A stretch of DNA of 32,440 nucleotides from an uncultured Coriobacteriaceae bacterium (GTDB lineage Bacteria > Actinomycetota > Coriobacteriia > Coriobacteriales > Atopobiaceae). A model generated the notes under the pieces. That model made no database searches. It was not told the origin of the DNA and saw only the letters and a program-made list of their open reading frames with translations. The position numbers and the translations under genes are program-made. Position 1 is the stretch's first letter. The number at the start of each line of letters is the position of its first letter. This document shows positions 1 to 8,323 of this stretch, piece by piece. The DNA lies in NCBI GenBank assembly GCA_902793195.1, contig CADBCS010000005.1, positions 1-32,440 of the forward strand. The letters are read 5' to 3'.

Positions 1-1204
1 CCATGCGGTCGAAGCTGATGAACACCTCCTTGTTGGTGAGCCGCAGCCGGCGCGGGGTGGTGGCCACGAACTCGGGCACGGGACCGGGGCTCGTAACGTA
101 GCCGGCGGCCAGCAGCAGCGCCCACACCGCGTCGGGGCGTGTGTGGAGCTCGGAGAAGACCACCTGCTCGTCGATGACCTTGGCCACCTCACCGCCTGAG
201 AGCAGCTGCTCGAAGTCGGCCTTGAGCCGCCGGTCCCCGCGTCGCACGACCTCGGAGACCAGACCGTTGCCCGAGGTGTTGGCCCAGTAGGCCCGGAACT
301 CGGCGAACTGCAGGTACTGGGTGAGCGACCACGGGTTGTAGACGTGCCCGACGCCGCCGAACGTGAAGCCGTCGTACCAGTCGCGCACGGCCCCACGCTT
401 CCCGGCGAGCCCGTACTCGGCCAACGCCGCGTCCACCTCGGCCTGCGTGAAGCCGAAGCAGGTCTGGTAGATCGGCGTCGAGGAGGTGACCACGACGAGG
501 TTGTTGAGGTCGGAGAAGATCGACTCGCGGCTGACGCGCGTCACCCCGGTGATGAGGCCGCGCCCGAGCGCCGGGTTCGTCTTGAAGGTCGCGTTCATCA
601 GCTGGCGCATGAACGAGCTCGCGCCGTCCCAGTAGCCGTGGGTCCAGGCGACCTCCATCGGCGCGTCGTACTCGTCGAGAAGCACGACGGGCGCCACGCC
701 GTGGTGGCGGCGCAGCATCGAGCAGAGCTGGTTGACGGCGTCGGCTGCCACCGTGTCGGGCATGTCGTCGGAGACGCGCGCGAGGAAGGCGCGGTCGCCG
801 TCGGTGAGGGCGGCGGAGCCCCGAAGGTAGCCGTGTGCCTCCACTGCCACGCGGATCACGCGCCTGAGCCCCGCGAGCGTCTCGTCGAGCGTGGCCCCCT
901 TCACCCGCGCGAAGCTCAGCGCCACCACCGGCACCGTGCCCTGCAGCGCGCGCATGGCGGGGTCTGCCCAGACCTCCAGCCCGCCGAAGAGCTCCTCGCC
1001 GCGGCCGGCGAGCTCGGTGGAGAGGAAGCAGCGCACGGTGTCGAGGTTCAGCGTCTTGCCGAAGCGCCTCGGGCGGCAGACGAGCGTGACGGAGTCGCCG
1101 CCGAGCCACCATTCCCTCACGAAGCCGGTCTTGTCCACATAGAAATACCCGTTCGCGCGGATCCCCTCGAACCCCTGCGCCCCGATGCTTATGGTGCGTG
1201 CCAT
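1..1204 (-). CDS. AAA-ATPase-like protein with predicted C-terminal PD-(D/E)XK nuclease, 3' end outside window
   Basis: Reading leftwards from the ATG at 1204, an open frame of about 401 codons runs off the left edge. Near the N-terminus it carries the family's Walker A variant RPRRFGKTL, and about residue 160 a Walker B, VVLLDEYDAPM. The spacing and wording are typical of the AAA-ATPase_like family (PF09820), whose members normally end in a PD-(D/E)XK-type domain (PF08011). That domain would lie mostly outside this window. Family members are about 500-580 residues long, occur in many copies in gut bacteria, and have no settled function. I infer an ATP-dependent nucleic-acid-related role. Upstream it faces the plus-strand gene at 1329, leaving only about 120 bp for two divergent promoters. 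Confidence 0.85.
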   Translation of the reverse strand, partial: MARTISIGAQGFEGIRANGYFYVDKTGFVREWWLGGDSVTLVCRPRRFGKTLNLDTVRCFLSTELAGRGEELFGGLEVWADPAMRALQGTVPVVALSFARVKGATLDETLAGLRRVIRVAVEAHGYLRGSAALTDGDRAFLARVSDDMPDTVAADAVNQLCSMLRRHHGVAPVVLLDEYDAPMEVAWTHGYWDGASSFMRQLMNATFKTNPALGRGLITGVTRVSRESIFSDLNNLVVVTSSTPIYQTCFGFTQAEVDAALAEYGLAGKRGAVRDWYDGFTFGGVGHVYNPWSLTQYLQFAEFRAYWANTSGNGLVSEVVRRGDRRLKADFEQLLSGGEVAKVIDEQVVFSELHTRPDAVWALLLAAGYVTSPGPVPEFVATTPRRLRLTNKEVFISFDRM

Positions 1205-1328
1205 GCGCGGCCCCCCTCGCTCATTGTCCCCATCAGTGTAGCACGCAGTGCCAGCCACACGCCAAGGCGCACGGCACCGGAGCCACGTGCTACCCTACGG
1301 TTATGGGCGAACGGCAAGGGGTGAACAG

Positions 1329-1970
1329 ATGGACAAGACGCAGCAGGAGAAGGTCAGGTTTGGGGGCACCATACGTGCCGTGCAGGTGCGCTCCGACGTG
1401 TGGAGGTACCGACTCTACAACCGCACCCATTCCCACAAGGGCTACAACGTGTTCCTGGAGGGCGTCTCGGCTGGTGTTGAGGGGCGCTTCTCGGTCGCCA
1501 TATCCGAGAAGCAGCAGCAGAGGCTCCACCTCCGCCTGGGCGACGAGCTCACAGGCACCGCATGGACGAAGCTCTATCCCAAGCGCGAGTACGCCGACTA
1601 CTACCGGGCAGGCGCGCTCAAGGTGGTCGCGCGGGGACCGGAGCCAGTCGAGGGTCCCCGCCCGCCGTGGACCGGCGAGGTCGAACCGCTCTCGACCTAC
1701 GCGTACCGCCAGTGCAGGATGCTCGACACGCGTCGCTACAAGGGCAAATGCTTCCCGTGCAAGTGGGCGGCGATGGCGAACGCCATCATCGAATACGATT
1801 TTGGGGTGTCGCAGCGACTCCGCTTCGAGAGCTTTTGCTACGGGCCCAAGTCCTGCCCACTCTACACGATGGGTCGCCCCAGGGCTGTGCCCTACAAGGG
1901 GATGGGCAGCGACTACGACGAGGGCTGGCTCGATTCCGACATGACCGCGCACCGCGACTGGGACGAGTAG
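1329..1970 (+). CDS. Unrecognised 213-residue protein with conserved-looking cysteine clusters
   Basis: I do not recognise this protein. The ATG at 1329 is preceded by AAGGGG at a suitable distance, which is why I prefer it to the upstream in-frame ATG at 1248. The N-terminal half (about 1-110) looks like a beta-rich domain, possibly OB-like, with alternating hydrophobic residues. The C-terminal half has cysteines arranged C-x11-C-x2-C followed, about 30 residues later, by C-x5-C (FCYGPKSC). This could be a zinc or Fe-S site. No signal peptide or membrane helix is visible, so it is probably cytoplasmic. The frame is robust, with a clear G/C third-position bias, so it is very likely a real gene. 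It stands alone between the AAA-ATPase-like gene and a repeat-rich intergenic region. Function unknown. Confidence 0.75.
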   Translation: MDKTQQEKVRFGGTIRAVQVRSDVWRYRLYNRTHSHKGYNVFLEGVSAGVEGRFSVAISEKQQQRLHLRLGDELTGTAWTKLYPKREYADYYRAGALKVVARGPEPVEGPRPPWTGEVEPLSTYAYRQCRMLDTRRYKGKCFPCKWAAMANAIIEYDFGVSQRLRFESFCYGPKSCPLYTMGRPRAVPYKGMGSDYDEGWLDSDMTAHRDWDE

Positions 1971-2032
1971 CGCGACGCACATGGGCGCTGCGGGCACGCA
2001 CGGGTCCATGTGGCCCCGTTTGGGCGTGAGGC

Positions 2033-2256
2033 GAGTTCACATCTACAGCGTTTCTTGCGCTCGCTCGACAAAAGCCCAGCTAACGCTGGTGTCTCTCCGC
2101 GCCATTTTGTAGATGTGAACTCCAAGCGCGCGCAAGGAGTTCACATCTACAAATCCGGCACATCAAAAGTGGTAAAACACCAGTTGGCACGAGTGGTCAT
2201 GCAAATATTTATGTAGATGTGAACTCTGATTCCACCGAGCCGAGTTCACATCTACA
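2033..2256. repeat. Array of five alternating copies of the 15-mer GAGTTCACATCTACA
   Basis: The 1971-2568 intergenic region holds five exact copies of GAGTTCACATCTACA in alternating orientation: 2033-2047 (+), 2108-2122 (-), 2137-2151 (+), 2212-2226 (-) and 2242-2256 (+). Copies two and three form a perfect 18-bp stem (2106-2123 with 2136-2153) around a 12-nt loop. Copies four and five form a 15-bp stem with a 15-nt loop. There is no convincing gene inside; the small frame at 2010-2216 is formed largely by the repeats. Such arrays can be binding sites for a dimeric regulator, REP-like elements or hairpins in RNA. The rest of 2257-2470 shows nothing I can name. Confidence 0.85.
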
Positions 2257-2474
2257 AAGAGGCACTCCAAGACCCGCAGTTTCTTCGGTTCCCGCCCGCC
2301 CAAAGGCCTGCGGGCAGCTTCGGGCATAGAACAGGAAGCGCGAAAAGAGGCCTCGGGCCAAGGCCACCCAAACTCGACCCGCTCAACTGCAGCCGTGATG
2401 ATTCCGCTCTAACAGACCCGATGCGCTGCTCCCCCACCCACCCTGCGTGCGCCTCAATACGACCCCAAGCATGT

Positions 2475-2503
2475 TTGGCCGCAACGCCGGCGGTTGGTAT
2501 AAT
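2475..2503 (+). promoter_or_regulatory. Predicted sigma-70-type promoter for the gene at 2569
   Basis: TTGGCC at 2475-2480 and a perfect TATAAT at 2498-2503 are separated by 17 bp. Transcription would begin near 2510, leaving a leader of about 60 nt before the ATG at 2569. Confidence 0.6.
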
Positions 2504-2568
2504 CGCATCAGCATAAGGATGCAAACCAGAGGAGCGCAACCCGATTTGTACGCAGGGGGTTCGGGGCA

Positions 2569-2928
2569 ATGAGAGAGCACGTATCGACGTACGAGGAAGC
2601 GGTAAGGCTACACTACGAGTTCGTTGACAGCCCCATTGCCGAGCACAATCGCGGGGTCTACCGCAAGCAGGTTGCCCTTGCGTTCGCTACCATGACGGTG
2701 GCCTCCGTCGCTCTGGGCATCTTTTCCGGGCATCCCCTAGAGATGACCCTTGCCATGACGCCCTCCATTGCCTTGGTAACGCTGCTTATGTACGTCCCGT
2801 ACCATAGCTTTAAGAAGGCCGTCGCCCGCATAAGGGATGGCTCGTATTTTGAGGACAAGGACCCGGATGAGATCATCGAGTCCGCAAACAGATACATCGA
2901 CTCCTACAACGAGCACGTGGGGGACTGA
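2569..2928 (+). CDS. Small two-helix membrane protein of unknown function
   Basis: This 119-residue protein starts at the ATG at 2569, a few bases after a G-rich stretch that can serve as a ribosome-binding site, and sits under the promoter at 2475-2503. Residues about 1-33 are charged and cytoplasmic-looking. Two hydrophobic segments follow, at about 34-53 and 57-76, the second containing MTPSIALVTLLMYVPY. A charged C-terminal tail is rich in Asp, Glu and Arg. The layout suggests a hairpin inserted in the cytoplasmic membrane with both ends inside. I do not recognise the family. It is flanked on both sides by clusters of related 15-16 bp repeats, so it may be part of a small accessory cassette. 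Confidence 0.7.
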   Translation: MREHVSTYEEAVRLHYEFVDSPIAEHNRGVYRKQVALAFATMTVASVALGIFSGHPLEMTLAMTPSIALVTLLMYVPYHSFKKAVARIRDGSYFEDKDPDEIIESANRYIDSYNEHVGD

Positions 2929-2958
2929 TCGCACTTGTTCCCACCTTTGCCGTAAGCT

Positions 2959-2983
2959 CCCTTTGGAAAGCGTTCCCAAAGGG
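2959..2983 (+). terminator. Candidate hairpin terminator
   Basis: CCCTTTGG (2959-2966) pairs perfectly with CCAAAGGG (2976-2983) around a 9-nt loop, 30 bp after the stop of the small membrane protein. No T-tract follows, so termination is only inferred. Confidence 0.4.
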
Positions 2984-3054
2984 CCGGTGGTGCGTTCGCA
3001 GCGCAGGCTGGAAAGGCCTTGTGATTCCAAATCTATATAACCCCAGCTAGGCGG

Positions 3055-3228
3055 CTTATGCGATATTAGAAAGTTGTAACTGTGCGTCTTGGGGAAGCAT
3101 TAATAACGCACGGTAACAAAATCGCACGGCATCCCAATCGCAAAACACCAGGTACATGCCTTATGCGTTTTTTTGAAAGTTGTAACTGTGAACTCATCGG
3201 GTGCAGCCGAGCGTTCACGTTTACAACT
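3055..3228. repeat. Second repeat cluster: direct repeat GAAAGTTGTAACTGTG plus inverted partner
   Basis: GAAAGTTGTAACTGTG occurs at 3069-3084 and 3175-3190. Each copy is preceded by CTTATGCG, at 3055-3062 and 3160-3167, so the repeat unit is about 30 bp long and recurs after 105-106 bp. The second copy continues into GAACTC, giving on the minus strand GAGTTCACAGTTACAAC. This matches the 15-mer of the 2033-2256 array except at two central positions. GTTCACGTTTACAACT at 3213-3228 is an imperfect inverted partner. Apart from these repeats and the hairpin at 2959-2983, I see nothing in the 2929-3200 gap. Confidence 0.75.
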
Positions 3229-3653
3229 CACGCCACCCGAACGAGTTCCAAACCCCTCGGAAAGACCACGCCTGCAACAACCATTGGGTGCAGATGGGCG
3301 ACGTGATCTTTGCCCTGCGCAAGTACGGCTTTGGCATTCGCGTGGTGGACGAGGACTACTTCGACAGGATGCTTGCGGCCTACAGCGACGCACACGAGGA
3401 TTCCGACGCCGTGAGCGGACTCATTGCATACAACACGCACAATACCCAGAGCTCGTGCTACCTTGGATACGAGAACGCGTTTACCACCAAGGCACTGTAT
3501 CGTTTGGGCTGGAAGTGGCCCATAACGGACGACGCCTACCTCACAAACACCATAAGGAAGCTGGACGAGCTTGGCTTCTTCGACGAGGAACAGCCCCGCA
3601 CGGGCACGAGGCAGCTCGCAAGCCCAACACGACCGAAAGGACTGCCGGCATGA
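3201..3653 (+). pseudogene. C-terminal fragment of a thioester-reductase / NRPS-like protein
   Basis: The frame encodes about 150 residues. From about residue 28 they resemble the extreme C-terminus of thioester-reductase (SDR-type, Male_sterile/NAD_binding_4-like) domains that end NRPS-like and carboxylate-reductase-like enzymes. The most telling part is ENAFTTKALYRLGWKWPITD, followed by a Tyr-Leu helix and the closing LDELGFFDE. Intact proteins are several hundred to over a thousand residues long and need an N-terminal Rossmann nucleotide-binding domain, which is absent. No good ribosome-binding site precedes any start here, and the 5' break falls in the 3055-3228 repeat cluster. I therefore read it as a decayed remnant. 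Its TGA overlaps the ATG of the next gene (ATGA at 3650-3653), so the two may once have been co-translated. The family assignment is from memory of the motif and moderately sure. Confidence 0.55.
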
Positions 3654-5797
3654 CGACCAACAAGACACGGACCACCCTCACCTCCCTGCTGGCGCTCGTT
3701 ATGGCGGTGTTGCTCGCGGCGTGCTCACCCGCCGCCGTCGCGCCCAAGGCCGCCGACTCGACGCCTGATGCGCTCGTCATCCAGGACGGCATGGCCCAAC
3801 CCATGCTTTCGTGGAGCGACTTCCGCGCCGACCCCTACACCAACGAGGGCAGCGACATCCTGCGGTTCTGCGTGTACGTGGAGACCGACCACGACACCGA
3901 CAACGACGGCAAGGCCGACCTGGTAAAGGTCTTTGCGCAGGTTCCTCGCGCCGCAGCGGAGGGCAAGTACCAAGCCGGGGTCATATACGACCCCTTTCCC
4001 TACTCCGCCGGCCACAACGAGAAGATCGACTCGAAGAACCTCTATGAGGAGACGCCGTTCGACTACCAGACCCTCTACAAGGACGGCCAGAAGCGCACGG
4101 CCACCGAGTCCGCGACCACGTTGGAGCAGGCGGAGCGCGCCGATGCCCGGGACTGGAACTACGTAATTCCCGGCACTCAGGACCAGGGGTACGAAATCTC
4201 CGGCACCTACAACTACTACTTGGTGAGGGGATTCGCCGTCGTGCAGGCCTGCGGCATCGGCACCTACGGGTCGGAGGGCTTCGAGCTGTGCGGCATGGAC
4301 CTCGAGCGCGACAGCCACAAGTGCGTGGTGGAATGGCTCGCGCACAACCGAACCGCCTTCACCGACAGGACGAGCAACATAAAGATCGAGGCGGATTGGT
4401 CCAACGGCAACGTCGCGATGATCGGCACGTCCTACGGCGGAACGATTCCCTATGAGGTGGCCACCACGGGCGTGGAGGGGCTCAAGACCATCATTCCCAT
4501 TGCAGGCATCGCAAACTGGTACGACTACACCAACCGACAGGGCATCACCATCTTCGATGACCCCAACTACACCGACTACCTCGCTGCCCAAAACTGCGCG
4601 GGAGTCTTTACCGACGACAGCCAGACGAAGCTCAAGCTCGGATACGGCTCGTACCTGTGGCAGGTTGCCAAGGACGAGGACGAGGCCAACGGAGACTATG
4701 CCAAGATCTGGGACATGATGAACTACGCCGACGATCACCAGCACATCGCGTGCTCAGCGCTCATCGTGCAGGGACTCAACGACTTTAACGTCGACTTCAG
4801 GCATGCGGACCTCATGGCTCAGTCGTTCGCGAAGGCCGGACAGACCCACAAGCTCCTGCTCCACCAAGGCGATCACCAGGCCCTCAACGGCGTGGACGTA
4901 AACGGTACCAGGTGGGAGGACCTGCTCAACAAGTGGCTCTGCCACTATCTGTATGGCGTGGACAACGGCGTAGAGAACATGGCTGCGGTCACCGCACAGA
5001 GCAACGTGGACGGCACGTGGAAGACCTACGACACGTGGCGGGACTTCTCGTACCAGGACGTTCCCGCGCACAACACGGCCGACGAGAAGACGTCTGCCGT
5101 AAGCTCGGAAAAGATCGCCGAGTACTCGGCGAAGATCACGGACAAGGAGGCCGACCCAGACAGGGTAAACGACGACCAGCTGTACTACACGTCGCTGGAC
5201 GGCAACATGGCGGCTCAGTACGTGCTCGACGTGCCCGCTGGGAGCACGCTGTTTGGCGTGCCCGAGGTCCATGCGCGCCTCAGCACGACGGATGGCGACC
5301 GGGACGGGCTCATGATTACGGCGGCGCTCGTCGACGTGACGGAGGACGGTACCGACTTTAACGCATACGTCTCTCCAAACCCCATGTGCGCCAACGTACC
5401 CACAACGGATTTGGACCACTACCAGGTGGGAGGCGGCGCGCCGGAGGCCGACACAAAGGCGTTCAAACAGATGCCCACGCAGGCGAAGGTCGTCTCGTAC
5501 GGTTGGACGGACCTGCAGAACCCCGGCTGTGGCGAGGACGCAAAGGAGTACGTGCTGCAGGAGGACAACGTGCAGCCCAACACGTACTACGACTACACCT
5601 TCTACATGATTCCCACCGCATACACCTTGGCGCCCGGCCACCAACTTAGGCTGGTGCTCACCACGTGGGACCCGTACCGCGCGTTTTTGGACGAGGACTA
5701 CAAGTTGGACATGACGCGCGACGCCCGGTACTCGTTCTACACCTACGGCTACACCGTGGACAACGACGCGCTCCAGGTGCGGCTGCCCATGCGGTAG
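3650..5797 (+). CDS. Secreted Xaa-Pro dipeptidyl-peptidase-like (S15) lipoprotein
   Basis: This 715-residue protein starts with a lipoprotein signal peptide: a charged N-terminus, a hydrophobic core and the lipobox LAAC with Cys25. It should be an exported, lipid-anchored enzyme. The alpha/beta-hydrolase core carries the nucleophile motif GTSYGG with Ser261, a downstream Asp in GLNDFN (about 378) and a His in QGDHQ (409). These form the S15/CocE catalytic triad. The last 250 residues match the beta-rich C-terminal domain of the X-Pro dipeptidyl-peptidase family. Members remove X-Pro dipeptides from peptide N-termini, which would fit peptide scavenging outside the cell. I chose the ATG at 3650, not the longer in-frame start, because the signal peptide begins there. 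No strong Shine-Dalgarno site is visible. The ATGA overlap with the upstream remnant suggests coupled translation. Exact substrate unproven. Confidence 0.88.
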   Translation: MTTNKTRTTLTSLLALVMAVLLAACSPAAVAPKAADSTPDALVIQDGMAQPMLSWSDFRADPYTNEGSDILRFCVYVETDHDTDNDGKADLVKVFAQVPRAAAEGKYQAGVIYDPFPYSAGHNEKIDSKNLYEETPFDYQTLYKDGQKRTATESATTLEQAERADARDWNYVIPGTQDQGYEISGTYNYYLVRGFAVVQACGIGTYGSEGFELCGMDLERDSHKCVVEWLAHNRTAFTDRTSNIKIEADWSNGNVAMIGTSYGGTIPYEVATTGVEGLKTIIPIAGIANWYDYTNRQGITIFDDPNYTDYLAAQNCAGVFTDDSQTKLKLGYGSYLWQVAKDEDEANGDYAKIWDMMNYADDHQHIACSALIVQGLNDFNVDFRHADLMAQSFAKAGQTHKLLLHQGDHQALNGVDVNGTRWEDLLNKWLCHYLYGVDNGVENMAAVTAQSNVDGTWKTYDTWRDFSYQDVPAHNTADEKTSAVSSEKIAEYSAKITDKEADPDRVNDDQLYYTSLDGNMAAQYVLDVPAGSTLFGVPEVHARLSTTDGDRDGLMITAALVDVTEDGTDFNAYVSPNPMCANVPTTDLDHYQVGGGAPEADTKAFKQMPTQAKVVSYGWTDLQNPGCGEDAKEYVLQEDNVQPNTYYDYTFYMIPTAYTLAPGHQLRLVLTTWDPYRAFLDEDYKLDMTRDARYSFYTYGYTVDNDALQVRLPMR

Positions 5798-5810
5798 GCG
5801 CAGGCCTGTG

Positions 5811-5890
5811 CTTACATGAGGTCACGCGAGCGAGCACGAGCGGACTGGGAGGGGGGTTGGCCCCTTTCCCTCCTTACATGAGGTCACGCG
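5811..5890. repeat. 18-bp direct repeat copying the 3' end of priA, enclosing a G/C-rich hairpin
   Basis: CTTACATGAGGTCACGCG occurs at 5811-5828 and again at 5873-5890, where it contains the priA stop codon and last codons (minus strand). Between them, GGGAGGGG and CCCCTTTCCC (about 5848-5871) can form an imperfect stem, a plausible shared terminator for the two converging genes. Confidence 0.6.
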
Positions 5891-8195
5891 CGTCCACGTC
5901 TATGGCGACGCTCATGGCGCGCGACACGTTTGCCTCGCGCACGCAGTCGGAGAGCACCGGGCCCATGCACGCGTTGGGCGGGGCCTTTACCAGCACGTGC
6001 CACCTGGTTCGGTCCTTTATGCGCTCCCTTGCGCAGGCGGAGGGTCCCACCACCTCCCAGCCCGCCATGCCTGAGGCATGCATGCGCAGCAGGTCGGCAA
6101 TCGACCTGCAGGTTTGCTCCACCACCATGGGGTCTTTGCCCCACACGCACACGTTGGCAAGCCGCGTGAACGGCGGGTAGCGCCATTCCTCGCGTTCCGC
6201 TAGCTCCGCCTCCAGATATCCCGTCATGTCGTGGCGTGCCGCCGCGACGATGGCCGGATGCGTTGCCCAGTAGGTCTGCACCACCACCGTGCCCGGGCGC
6301 TCTCCCCTACCGGCGCGTCCCGCCACCTGCTCGAGCAGCTCGTAGGTGCGCTCGGCAGCCCTAAAGTCGGGAATCTTGAGGGTCGTGTCCGCATTGATCA
6401 CGCCAACCAGCGTCACGTCGGGAAAGTCGAGTCCCTTCGCTATCATCTGCGTGCCCACGAGCACCGCACACGGGGCTGCGTCAAAGCGCTCCAGCAGCTT
6501 TTGGTGAGCACCCTTCTCGCGCGTGGTGTCGGCATCCATCCGCACGACCTCTATGCCCGCGTCCCCAAAACCGGCGGACTCGATGAGCAGGCGCAGCTCG
6601 TCCTCGACGCGCTGCGTGCCGACGCCGTATGCCCCCATGTACCGGCTGCCGCAGTTGGGACAGGCCGTGTGCGGGTCGGGCCAGGCGATCACCGGCCAGC
6701 TGCTCCCGCAGGTGTGGCACGAGAGCTCGTGCGTGCGCTCGTGATAGGTGAGCGAGGTGGAGCAGTGGGGACACTCCGGAACGCACCCGCACTCCCGGCA
6801 CATGAGGAACGAGGCGAACCCGCGGCGGTTGTGCAGCAGCACCGCCTTCTCGCCCCGCTCAAAGACCCCTCGCAATCCGTTTGCGAGCTCGGCCGAGAAG
6901 ATCGACCGACCGCCGCCACCGAACTCCGCCCGCATGTCCACGACCTTCACCTCGGGCAGAACGGCGTTGCCGGGACGCTCGTCCATCACCACTCGGGTCC
7001 AACTGACCCCGTTCCAGAGCCCCTCCCGGCAGCGGTGCAGGCTCTCCAGCGACGGGGTGGCAGAGCCCAGCACCAGGGCTCCGCCACGGGCGCGAGCCAG
7101 GTATGCCGCGACCTCCCGCGCATGGTAGCGCGGCGCGTTGTCCTGCTTGTAGGAGCCCTCGTGCTCCTCGTCTATCACCACGAGCCCCACGTCGCTCAAA
7201 GGGGCGAACAGGGCCGATCGCGCCCCCACCACCACGCGCACCGCACCGCTGCGAACCATGTCCCACTGGTCGAATCGCTCCCCTGCCGAGAGGCGCGAGT
7301 GCAGCACCGCCACGCTCGTGCCAAAGCGCGAGCGGAACCTGCCCACCGTCTGCGCCGTGAGCGCAATCTCGGGCACCAGCACGATGGCGCCACGCCCTCG
7401 CTCCAGGCAGCGTTCGATGCCGCTCAGGTAGACCTCGGTCTTGCCCGATCCCGTGACGCCGTCCACCAGCACCACGTCTCCGCGGCCCGCCTGGCAGGCA
7501 CGGTCTATGGCGTCGAGCGCCTGCCGCTGCCCTTGGGTGAGCGTCTGCGGGCGCGGGGCGGCGGCGGACGAGAGCGTGCTGGCCTCGCCCCCGCGCACGT
7601 GACGCCGCTTCGTCACCTCCACGACGCCCTTTCGCGCAAGCGACTGGACCGCCGCGGCCGCACCCGGCGACGTTGCCCGCAGCTCGGCGAGGCGCATGGG
7701 ACCGGAGCCAAGCGCCTCCAACACCTCACGTTGCCGCGCGGCGGTGCGTCTGGGCTCAAAGCCGTTCGCCGCGTCGGTAAGCGACACCCACCGGTCGTCC
7801 ACGGCGCCCACGCGCGAGTCCTCCAGACGCCACTCGCCCGTCTGCTCGTCTCGCCTCATCCGGACGTTCTGCCCGGGCGCCAGGAACGGGCGGATAGCAT
7901 CCGCGGGGCTACAGGCGTACTCGCGCGCCATCCATTCGGCCACGCGCGCGCCCGTCTCGTCGAACGCCGGCGCGGCCAGCACCTGCTCGACCGCGTGCAC
8001 CTGGCTCGCGTCAAGACCTGCGGGAAGCTCGTCGCAGAGCCCGACCACGTATCCAACCGCCTTGCGATGCGCGAACGAGACCAACACCGTAGCGCCCACG
8101 CGCACCTCGTCGACCAGCGATTCCGGCACGGCATAGGAAAACGGCCTGTCCAGGGCTCGTGTTGGAATGTCCACTATCACAGACGCAAAAGCCAT
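5874..8195 (-). CDS. priA: Primosomal protein N' (replication restart helicase PriA)
   Basis: PriA is the 3'-to-5' DNA helicase that recognises stalled or repaired forks and reloads the replisome. This 773-residue version has the N-terminal 3'-DNA-binding domain (1-105) and a helicase core. The core has Walker A GVTGSGKT (246-253), the DEEH box (342-345) and a conserved GSATPS motif. The cysteine-rich zinc module lies at about 465-510, with paired CxxC motifs (CRECGC, CPHC, CHTCG, CPNCG). A late GRAGRGERPG motif completes the helicase. Length and order match the family. The ATG at 8195 follows GGAG on the minus strand at good spacing. The gene sits downstream of the lipoprotein gene at 8324-9211, separated by 128 bp holding two hairpins. 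In many actinobacteria priA adjoins metK; here about 10 kb lies between them. Confidence 0.97.
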   Translation of the reverse strand: MAFASVIVDIPTRALDRPFSYAVPESLVDEVRVGATVLVSFAHRKAVGYVVGLCDELPAGLDASQVHAVEQVLAAPAFDETGARVAEWMAREYACSPADAIRPFLAPGQNVRMRRDEQTGEWRLEDSRVGAVDDRWVSLTDAANGFEPRRTAARQREVLEALGSGPMRLAELRATSPGAAAAVQSLARKGVVEVTKRRHVRGGEASTLSSAAAPRPQTLTQGQRQALDAIDRACQAGRGDVVLVDGVTGSGKTEVYLSGIERCLERGRGAIVLVPEIALTAQTVGRFRSRFGTSVAVLHSRLSAGERFDQWDMVRSGAVRVVVGARSALFAPLSDVGLVVIDEEHEGSYKQDNAPRYHAREVAAYLARARGGALVLGSATPSLESLHRCREGLWNGVSWTRVVMDERPGNAVLPEVKVVDMRAEFGGGGRSIFSAELANGLRGVFERGEKAVLLHNRRGFASFLMCRECGCVPECPHCSTSLTYHERTHELSCHTCGSSWPVIAWPDPHTACPNCGSRYMGAYGVGTQRVEDELRLLIESAGFGDAGIEVVRMDADTTREKGAHQKLLERFDAAPCAVLVGTQMIAKGLDFPDVTLVGVINADTTLKIPDFRAAERTYELLEQVAGRAGRGERPGTVVVQTYWATHPAIVAAARHDMTGYLEAELAEREEWRYPPFTRLANVCVWGKDPMVVEQTCRSIADLLRMHASGMAGWEVVGPSACARERIKDRTRWHVLVKAPPNACMGPVLSDCVREANVSRAMSVAIDVDARDLM

Positions 8196-8240
8196 GGCCC
8201 ACCGCTCTCCTTACGCTCGCATCAAGACCCGTGCAACAGA

Positions 8241-8314
8241 CCCACGCCGGCCGCACGGCAACCGGCGTGGGCACACCAACGCTTCCTGCGCAGGACCCCG
8301 GTGTGCCGGGGTCC
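8241..8314 (-). terminator. Two perfect hairpins between the lipoprotein gene and priA
   Basis: GGACCCCGG (8293-8301) pairs with CCGGGGTCC (8306-8314) around a 4-nt loop. CCCACGCCGG (8241-8250) pairs with CCGGCGTGGG (8262-8271) around an 11-nt loop. The first hairpin begins 10 nt after the lipoprotein stop. Neither is followed by a T-tract on the minus strand, so attenuation or an RNA-stability role is as likely as termination. Confidence 0.5.
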
Positions 8315-8323
8315 GTCCGCACA

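Noticed and set aside
2010..2216. Small plus-strand frame of 68 codons
   Set aside because: It is built largely from the inverted 15-mer repeats and has no ribosome-binding site.
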